DNA of 40,992 nucleotides from Thermoplasmatales archaeon (GTDB lineage: Archaea; Thermoplasmatota; E2; DHVEG-1). The first letter of the stretch is position 1; every line of letters starts with the position of its first letter. Location of the stretch: the NCBI GenBank assembly GCA_030672305.1, contig DAOVGR010000048.1, positions 1 through 40,992 on the forward strand. The letters run 5' to 3'. The notes under the pieces were generated by a model. The model was not told where the DNA came from. It saw only the letters and a program-made list of their open reading frames with translations, and did no database searches. This document shows, in pieces, positions 34,763-40,992 of this stretch. The position numbers were made by a program, and so were the translations under genes.

Positions 34763-37700
34763 ATGAAATTAAGAATGAAATGGAATAGTATTTTTATAGT
34801 ATTTTTACTAATTTTAGCTGTAAGCATTGTTTCTTCAATTAAAAATGAAGAAAAATTACCTCTTTATGAACCTCTTGGTGGTTTGGGTGGTGAACCTATT
34901 TGGATATATGACTCGTATTTATATATAAAACATGTTGAAACCACTCAACTTAATGGAGGGGGAGTACTTGATGTAATTGCTGCAGAGTACGACATGGACA
35001 ATTACGATGATCCATCTAAAGTATATGGAATAGATGGTTCAGACGGTGATTTACTCTGGAGCTATTCTCTCAATGATGGCGTAAGATCTATGACAATTGG
35101 TGATATCAACAATGATGGTGTCATGGATGCTGTTGCAGGAGCAAGTAAAGGGTCGGCAACACCTGATGGTAAAGTCCATGCTATTGATGGTAGTGATGGA
35201 AGTTCGATTTGGACATTTACTCCAGGATCATCTGGAGATACAAATGGAGATGTTGCTATTGGAGATTTTGATGGAGATGAATATCCAGATGTTGCAGTTG
35301 CATGTTGGGATGATTATGTTTATGCAATAAATGGTTCAAATGGTGATGAGTTGTGGAGTACTGAAATTGGAAGCATATTCTTGCATGCTGTTGATACAGG
35401 GGATGTAAATGGCGATAACATAGATGATGTTGCATATGGTCATTCATACCTTGCTGGATGGGATAACTATTTTGGTGTTCTTGATGGAACTGATGGTAGC
35501 GTGATATGGAGTAAGACAGTTGATTATCCAATAGTTGAGGGTGGTGTGTTGATTGAAGATATTGATAATGATGGCGATCTGGAAGCAATATTTGGTAATC
35601 GTACTGGTCAAATTTTTGTTCGTAATGCAAGCAATGGAAATCTAGAATGGGAATATAATATTGGACCTGTGGGAAGTCCAACAAATTATGATATGTACCT
35701 TTTTACATATGATATAGATGAGGATGATGATCTTGATTTGATTGTTGGAAATAATTATGGTAACAATTACATCTATGCATTTGATGGTGATACTAATACC
35801 ACTATGTGGGTATCTGAAAAATTAAATGGTTATCCTAGAGATATCTCTTTTGGAGACGTGACTGGTGATGGAGACTTGAATATTATTGCTGCCACATATG
35901 ATAGAGTACAGATTCTTGAAGCAAGTGATGGAACTAAATCATGGTACTATTCTGTTGCAGGAACTATAGCTACGGTTGGTAGTGCAGATTTTGATGGCGA
36001 TAGCATAATAGATACCTTAGCAGGAGGCGGAGCTGAGTTTAGTGGAGAAGACCCTTCAAAATCTATTTGGGCATTAAAAACTGTTGAATCTCCTCTTCTA
36101 TGGGAGTTTGATTTTGGCGAGTATGGAAATGCACTAGCAATTGATGATCTGAATGGTGATCAATATATGGACGTTGTCGCTGTTTGTTCACTAGATGACA
36201 AGGCATGGGCTGTCAATGGTGAGGATGGTTCAGAATTATGGAATTGGACTGGTACAGAAAACTTGTATACAGTAACAACTGGTGATTTTGATAATGACGG
36301 GCAGATTGATGTAGCAGTTGCTGGAGCTGATGACACAGTCACTGCATTATATGGAGAAAATGGTAGTGTTATGTGGCAGTTTACAACACCTAGTGATCAG
36401 ATTTATAGAAAGTGTATAAAAGCAGCTGATTTGAATTCTGATGGACATTGCGATGTTATTGCAGGAAGTGATGATAATTATGTTTATGCTATAGATGGCT
36501 CAGATGGCTCAGAGATTTGGTCCAGTAGTTTTGGTGGTGAAGTTGAGGAAGTTGAACTTGCACAGATGGATGGAACAGGTCCTATTGATGTAGTAGCCTC
36601 AATTGGTTGGTCAGGAAATAAGATGGTTGTTATTAATGGTTCAAATGGTGATACCCTCTGGGAGTATTCTGAGAACACAGATTATGCACGGCATGTAGAG
36701 GTTTTTGATGTTAACGATGATAATGTATTAGATGTTGCAATAGGCGTTCCAAAGATGGGTGCCACACCAGGAAGGCTGATTATGGTAGATGGTGATTCCC
36801 ATGACGAAATATGGACAGTTACTCCCTTCTTACCTTGCACAGACTATTGTCTTGCTCATGGAGATGTCAATAACGATGGTGTACCTGATCTTATAGCTGC
36901 TGGTAACTCGGATGATAAAAAAGTTCATGCTTTCAATGGTACTAATGGATATGAATTATGGAATTATGAAACTGGTGGAGATGTAAATTCTGTTGCAGTA
37001 GTTGACATTGATTTCGATAATCAGCTTGATGTAATAGCCGGATCAGATGATCAATATGTCTATGTGATCTATGGAAACAACGGTAGTTCCTTTTGGAGTT
37101 ATAGCACTGCTGGTGATGTTATGCATATTAAATTTGGTGACATCAATGGAGATGGAATGCAAAATATTGCTTGTGTAACATTTGATTCGGATGGAATAGT
37201 ATACGCTTTCTCATCGTTTTCTCCTGCTCAAAATCTTCCACCATATACACCTAGCGATCCCTCACCTTATGATGGTGAAATGTATGTTGATCCTGACGAT
37301 GATCTTTCATGGACCGGGGGAGATCCTAATCCTCAAGATACAGTAACATATGATGTATACTTAGGGACAACTAGTACCCCACCAAAGATTGTAACCAATC
37401 AGTCTGATACATCTTATGATTCTGGAACTATGAATTTTAATACAAAATATTATTGGAAGATTGTTGCATGGGACAACAACAATGCTTCTTCAGAAAGTTC
37501 GATATGGAATTTCACAATAGAAGGACCTAACAATTCACCAAATGAACCAAGTGATCCTAATCCAGAAGATGATGAAACAAATGTAGATATCGATTCTGAT
37601 CTATCATGGACCGGAGGAGATCCTGACCCTGGTGATACAGTTACATATGATGTTTACTTTGGTACAAGTAGCAATCCTCCTCAAGTATCCAGTAATCAAT

Positions 37701-38785
37701 CTGATACCACGTATGATCCTGGAACAATGGACTTTGATATAACATATTATTGGAAAATAATTGCTTGGGATAACCATGATGCTTTTGCTACAGGTGAGCT
37801 TTGGAGTTTTACAACTAGAGACAATAATGCACCAAATACTCCAAGTGACCCAGATCCTGCTGATGGAGCAACCGATATTGATATAAACTCAGTTCTTAGC
37901 TGGAGCTGCAGTGATCCTGATGGTGACAATCTTACATACAATGTGTATTTTGAGGCAGATGATGCAACACCTGACGTGTTGGTATCTGAAAATCAGACAG
38001 GAACCTCTTATGATCCTGGAACAATGGAATATGATACAACATATTATTGGCAGATTGTAGCCTGGGACAATTATGGAGCATCTACTGATGGACCAATTTG
38101 GGAATTTACTACAATGTCAGAGCCTAATCATCCACCTAATAAACCAATAATTTATGAAGAAGATGGAACTTTATATGTTTATACAACTGATCCTGACGGC
38201 GATGATATTTTTTATATGATAGACTGGGGAGATGGAGAAACAACTGATTGGTTTGGACCATATCCGTCAGGTCAAGCAGTTGAAATTCATCATGAATGGG
38301 CCGAGCCTGGAGTATATTATATCAGAGCAAAAGCAAAGGATATACATGGTGCTGAAAGTGATTGGTCAAATCCTTATGAAATGGTGGTTGAAAATACTCC
38401 TCCTGAAACTCCCGATATTGATGGACCAAGTAGAGGAAATCCTGGAACAGAATATACATATACAATTGTTACAGAAGATTTCGAAGGAGATGAAGTCTAT
38501 TATTATATTGACTGGGATGATGGAAATGTTGAGGAATGGATTGGTCCTTATGCCTCAGGATTGGAGATTACAGCTGATCATACATGGGAAGAGGAAGGAG
38601 CGTACAATATCAAAGTCAAAGCAAAAGATACATATGATGATGAAAGCGGTTGGACAGAGTTTGCTGTTGAAATTCCTAGAAATAGAGCAACCAACTCACC
38701 CTTTATAGAATTCTTTGAGAAAATTATGGAACGATTTTCAAATGCATTCCCAATACTGCGTTATATATTAGGATTGTATCAATAA
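34763..38785 (+). CDS. Large secreted beta-propeller/Fn3/PKD protein with C-terminal PR-x-R/FPIL motif
   Basis: A 1340-residue exported protein. Residues 1-27 are a signal peptide (MKLRMKWNS plus hydrophobic core). Residues about 40-815 hold many FG-GAP/PQQ-type repeats with GD(I/V)NNDG-x-x-D and IDGSDG-x-x-(I/L)W patterns, probably more than one propeller. Three near-identical Fn3-like domains (824, 922 and 1020 onwards) share PSDP-x-P-x-DG and YYWKIVAWDN. Two PKD domains (about 1121-1300) include DPDGDDIFYMIDWGDGE. The tail (1303-1340) carries IPRNRATN and AFPILRYILGL. The calcium-like D-x-N-x-D-G loops suit a stable extracellular adhesin or receptor. ATG 34763 is preferred over TTG 34748, which overlaps the ribosome site. 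Confidence 0.85.
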   Translation: MKLRMKWNSIFIVFLLILAVSIVSSIKNEEKLPLYEPLGGLGGEPIWIYDSYLYIKHVETTQLNGGGVLDVIAAEYDMDNYDDPSKVYGIDGSDGDLLWSYSLNDGVRSMTIGDINNDGVMDAVAGASKGSATPDGKVHAIDGSDGSSIWTFTPGSSGDTNGDVAIGDFDGDEYPDVAVACWDDYVYAINGSNGDELWSTEIGSIFLHAVDTGDVNGDNIDDVAYGHSYLAGWDNYFGVLDGTDGSVIWSKTVDYPIVEGGVLIEDIDNDGDLEAIFGNRTGQIFVRNASNGNLEWEYNIGPVGSPTNYDMYLFTYDIDEDDDLDLIVGNNYGNNYIYAFDGDTNTTMWVSEKLNGYPRDISFGDVTGDGDLNIIAATYDRVQILEASDGTKSWYYSVAGTIATVGSADFDGDSIIDTLAGGGAEFSGEDPSKSIWALKTVESPLLWEFDFGEYGNALAIDDLNGDQYMDVVAVCSLDDKAWAVNGEDGSELWNWTGTENLYTVTTGDFDNDGQIDVAVAGADDTVTALYGENGSVMWQFTTPSDQIYRKCIKAADLNSDGHCDVIAGSDDNYVYAIDGSDGSEIWSSSFGGEVEEVELAQMDGTGPIDVVASIGWSGNKMVVINGSNGDTLWEYSENTDYARHVEVFDVNDDNVLDVAIGVPKMGATPGRLIMVDGDSHDEIWTVTPFLPCTDYCLAHGDVNNDGVPDLIAAGNSDDKKVHAFNGTNGYELWNYETGGDVNSVAVVDIDFDNQLDVIAGSDDQYVYVIYGNNGSSFWSYSTAGDVMHIKFGDINGDGMQNIACVTFDSDGIVYAFSSFSPAQNLPPYTPSDPSPYDGEMYVDPDDDLSWTGGDPNPQDTVTYDVYLGTTSTPPKIVTNQSDTSYDSGTMNFNTKYYWKIVAWDNNNASSESSIWNFTIEGPNNSPNEPSDPNPEDDETNVDIDSDLSWTGGDPDPGDTVTYDVYFGTSSNPPQVSSNQSDTTYDPGTMDFDITYYWKIIAWDNHDAFATGELWSFTTRDNNAPNTPSDPDPADGATDIDINSVLSWSCSDPDGDNLTYNVYFEADDATPDVLVSENQTGTSYDPGTMEYDTTYYWQIVAWDNYGASTDGPIWEFTTMSEPNHPPNKPIIYEEDGTLYVYTTDPDGDDIFYMIDWGDGETTDWFGPYPSGQAVEIHHEWAEPGVYYIRAKAKDIHGAESDWSNPYEMVVENTPPETPDIDGPSRGNPGTEYTYTIVTEDFEGDEVYYYIDWDDGNVEEWIGPYASGLEITADHTWEEEGAYNIKVKAKDTYDDESGWTEFAVEIPRNRATNSPFIEFFEKIMERFSNAFPILRYILGLYQ

Positions 38786-38816
38786 ACAAATCTTTCCTTT
38801 TTTCTTTTTACTAACC

Positions 38817-39401
38817 TTATTCAATTCCTGGTTTTTTATTATCTTTTGATCGTTTTACAACTTCACCTATTCTTTTTTTCCTTGTTAATTCTGTCTTTGC
38901 ATTTTTAATCCAACCAATATACATATTTCTATAGCTATTTGCAAAATTTTTAAAATTATTCCAAGCATCTTTATTTGACAAAAGGGCTTTTTTTAAATCA
39001 GATGGCAATCTATCTTTCTTTAAATTAGTATAAGCTACATCCCATAGACCTTGTTTTTTTGCAACATTTATTTTTTCCAGCCCTGCTTCAGTCATCTTTC
39101 CAAGCAGTATCATTTTCTCGGCAGCATCCTTATTTATTTTTGACCATACACTTTTTCCTTTTCTGGGAGTATATCTTAAAATGTATCGTTCTTCATCAAT
39201 TCTTTTAAGTTTACTATCTATCCAACCAAAACACAATGCATCTTCGACCGCGTCAAAATGACTGACGCTTTTTTTATTTGATTTTTTCTTATAATGAATA
39301 AACCATAACCCGTCTTTTTTTGAATGGTTATTTTCAAGCCATAAACGCCATTCGTCTCTATTTTTAAAGAGCTTTGCTTTAGATAATTCCTTAATTTCCA
39401 T
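38817..39401 (-). CDS. YdeI/OmpD-associated (OmdA) family protein
   Basis: A 194-residue cytoplasmic protein matching the YdeI/OmdA family: an N-terminal domain with EWRLWLENNHSKKDGLWFIHYKK (about 16-39) and DAVEDALCFGWIDSKLKRID, the family's typical VEDALCFGWIDS motif. The C-terminal domain follows, rich in lysine. Members are linked to stress or antimicrobial-peptide tolerance in bacteria; the biochemical role is unknown. The gene is separated from the IS element by about 195 bases and converges on the 1340-residue protein gene. Confidence 0.85.
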   Translation of the reverse strand: MEIKELSKAKLFKNRDEWRLWLENNHSKKDGLWFIHYKKKSNKKSVSHFDAVEDALCFGWIDSKLKRIDEERYILRYTPRKGKSVWSKINKDAAEKMILLGKMTEAGLEKINVAKKQGLWDVAYTNLKKDRLPSDLKKALLSNKDAWNNFKNFANSYRNMYIGWIKNAKTELTRKKRIGEVVKRSKDNKKPGIE

Positions 39402-39596
39402 ATTTTTTTACCTATTTTGATTTACTAAAAATAATAAGATCTTAAAATTTAATTGTTTCTCGTAATAATATATATTCTAATCGTGACTATTAACCGTTTT
39501 CTCCTGTAAAAATATTCGACAAAAAACACAGAAATTATGGATTATTGGTTTCTCAACATTACTAACTAAAAACCTTTTTTTATATTTTAACAAATG

Positions 39597-39612
39597 CAGT
39601 AGTTCGGCAAGC
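39597..39612 (+). repeat. Left terminal inverted repeat of the IS
   Basis: CAGTAGTTCGGCAAGC, a perfect match to the right end. Confidence 0.9.
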
Positions 39613-39692
39613 TAGAATTTGATTAACTCAAATTTATTTTTTAGATAACAATTATTTGAATGTGTATGATATGAGTACAATTTGGGATATAG

Positions 39693-40832
39693 ATGCACTC
39701 ACCTCATACACAACTTGATATCCGCAAACATATTAAAAAATCTATCAAAAACGAAATTGTCTGTAACCTGCCAATACCAATGGCAGGAAACTGCATCTAC
39801 ACAAAAAAGAATATCATCAACACTGTTATCTTCTCTATTTCAAACAATAATTTCATAGAATATGGCTCCAAAAGATTACGTGATAAAAGAGGTTTTTGCC
39901 CCTCTAGCGATGCCGTATTTTATCATCTTAACAAACTAAATGGAAAAACAGTGTTCTCAGCATATCAACAGACAAATCAAACGTTGTTGAACCAAGCAAA
40001 ACATCAAGGTGTTTTTAATAAACCTGTGTGGTGTGGATTGGATATTCATAAAATAGCATGGTTTGGTAAAAAGAAAGACGGTCACGTTCTTGGGCTGGAA
40101 CGAGTAAGAGGCACAAATTATGGTCATGGATATGCAAGCCTGGAATGTGTAGAACCTGGTAGACGATTTACTTTGTCTGCATTACCTTTAAACCAGTTTA
40201 CAGCAAAGAAAAGGATTATCGGACACCTTGTGAATGAAGCAAGAAAGAATGCAGATATCAACAGATTATTTCTAGATAGGGAGTTCTTCAACATTGAGTC
40301 AATAAATGTGTTAAAAGAACTCTCAGCTCTGTTTGTTATCCCTGCGAAAAGAAACAAAAAGATAGGTAAAATGATTCAAGAATTCAAACGGAAATGCCAG
40401 AAAAGCACTCCATATGAAGAACATTATTCATCGATCACAGAGTATACGCTGAAAAAAGGCAGGGATTCTGCAACCTTCACCCTAGTTATTATTGTTGAAT
40501 CACCTGAGAGATTTGATGATGAATGGAACGTGTTTGCTTATGCAACAAATATCCTTGTAACGAAGGATAATGCATTAGAACTTGCAGATAGTTATAGGAG
40601 TAGATGGGGCATAGAAACAGGATATCGAGTAAAAGAAGAAGTCCGTGGTAAAACATGTTCACGGAATTATGCAATACGGTTGTTTTTGCAATTGCTTTCC
40701 ATTCTTCTTTATAACCTATGGCAACTCTGCAATGTCACATTCAGCATGGCAATGTGTTGGTGTAAAGAAGGATATGTAATTATCCTTGAGGAATTTAAAG
40801 ACATTATATCTGATTCAATTCTTGGACGATAA
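39693..40832 (+). CDS. DDE transposase (ISH3/IS4-like)
   Basis: A 379-residue transposase. Catalytic candidates are Asp117 in WCGLDIHK, Asp195 in LFLDREFF and Glu308 in YRSRWGIETGYRVKEE, close to the Y-x2-R-x3-E signature of the IS4 superfamily. The insertion between Asp195 and Glu308 is beta-rich, as in that group. The C-terminal LSILLYNLWQLCN is also typical. The reading frame is intact with no frameshift, so the enzyme may be active. The start at 39693 is the first ATG after the left inverted repeat with family-like sequence following. Confidence 0.88.
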   Translation: MHSPHTQLDIRKHIKKSIKNEIVCNLPIPMAGNCIYTKKNIINTVIFSISNNNFIEYGSKRLRDKRGFCPSSDAVFYHLNKLNGKTVFSAYQQTNQTLLNQAKHQGVFNKPVWCGLDIHKIAWFGKKKDGHVLGLERVRGTNYGHGYASLECVEPGRRFTLSALPLNQFTAKKRIIGHLVNEARKNADINRLFLDREFFNIESINVLKELSALFVIPAKRNKKIGKMIQEFKRKCQKSTPYEEHYSSITEYTLKKGRDSATFTLVIIVESPERFDDEWNVFAYATNILVTKDNALELADSYRSRWGIETGYRVKEEVRGKTCSRNYAIRLFLQLLSILLYNLWQLCNVTFSMAMCWCKEGYVIILEEFKDIISDSILGR

Positions 40833-40976
40833 CAGGTAGATTGGTTAGCGTAAGCCAGATAAAAAAACAGGCTTTCCTCCTAGAAACAGTAGAATTTCAA
40901 TAGTTTTGTGTAGGTTTCAATCTGAAATTAAAATAGGTGAATTGAAAAGTTATCCAGTTGTCAAATAACATTATCG

Positions 40977-40992
40977 GCTTGCCGAACTACTG
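40977..40992 (-). repeat. Right terminal inverted repeat of the IS
   Basis: GCTTGCCGAACTACTG, the reverse complement of 39597-39612, at the very end of the window. Confidence 0.9.

Larger units (their letters stand above)
39597..40992 (+). mobile_element. Complete insertion sequence with 16-bp terminal inverted repeats
   Basis: The element of 1396 bp begins CAGTAGTTCGGCAAGC (39597-39612) and ends with its exact reverse complement (40977-40992), which is the last base of the window. It holds one DDE transposase gene. The family looks like the archaeal ISH3 group of the IS4 superfamily, judged from the transposase and size. Target-site duplication cannot be checked because the right flank is outside the window; the five bases to the left are AAATG. 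Confidence 0.85.

Noticed and set aside
35256-35684. 142-residue minus-strand frame rich in His and Gln
   Set aside because: It is antisense to the Asp/Gly-rich propeller repeats of the 1340-residue protein.

Overview
The window looks archaeal and most resembles an AT-rich member of the Thermoplasmatota (a marine benthic group D-like or uncultured Thermoplasmata lineage); this placement is inferred from gene content, not computed. Supporting signs are a single-subunit archaeal NAC, the archaeal mevalonate-entry operon (HMG-CoA synthase, thiolase, DUF35 protein and a COG1709-type regulator), an Lhr helicase, a geranylgeranyl-reductase family flavoprotein, a PGF-CTERM protein, TTTAAATA/TTTATATA promoter boxes and GGAGGTGA Shine-Dalgarno sites. 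No rRNA or tRNA gene and no CRISPR array were found.

Layout. 1-2096: small membrane proteins, the first cut by the window edge. 2193-2314: a promoter followed by a palindrome-bounded segment of about 94 nt that is a candidate structured RNA. 2569-7682: two large secreted proteins (DUF2341/LamG/InlB-repeat protein and a C25 gingipain-like protease). 7780-11840: a zinc-ribbon membrane protein, then a tightly coupled minus-strand operon HMGS > thiolase > DUF35 > HTH regulator > 47-residue zinc-finger protein, preceded by a perfect 16-bp palindrome over the predicted transcription start. 11897-20275: housekeeping genes (a protein with three copies of an unrecognised domain, Lhr helicase, a two-helix peptide, metallophosphoesterase, NAD(P)HX epimerase/dehydratase, NAC, GT81-like glycosyltransferase).

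20507-30741 is accessory. It holds a ParB-like fragment with three palindromes, a membrane-anchored protein, and two overlapping secreted beta-structure proteins (NosD-like and PQQ-propeller/PKD) that both seem to start at non-AUG codons. It then holds an integrated mobile element of about 5.5 kb (25218-30741): tyrosine integrase, winged-helix and ribbon-helix-helix regulators, AAA+ helicase, and a run of ten very small overlapping genes, most encoding CxxC zinc-binding miniproteins. The element carries iteron-like 9-bp repeats next to the helicase end and a cluster of GTTCAC-N3-GTGAAC palindromes upstream of the winged-helix gene.

30918-39401 returns to chromosomal genes: HEAT-repeat protein, geranylgeranyl-reductase family enzyme, PGF-CTERM surface protein, an orphan protein, a 1340-residue secreted propeller/Fn3/PKD protein and a YdeI/OmdA-family protein. 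A complete IS element with 16-bp perfect terminal inverted repeats (39597-40992) ends exactly at the window edge.

The strongest lead for something undescribed is a shared C-terminal motif (PR-x-R, then about 15 to 20 residues, then FP-hydrophobic-L) ending the PQQ, NosD and propeller/PKD exported proteins. It differs from the PGF-CTERM signal also present here and could be a separate surface sorting or anchoring tag.
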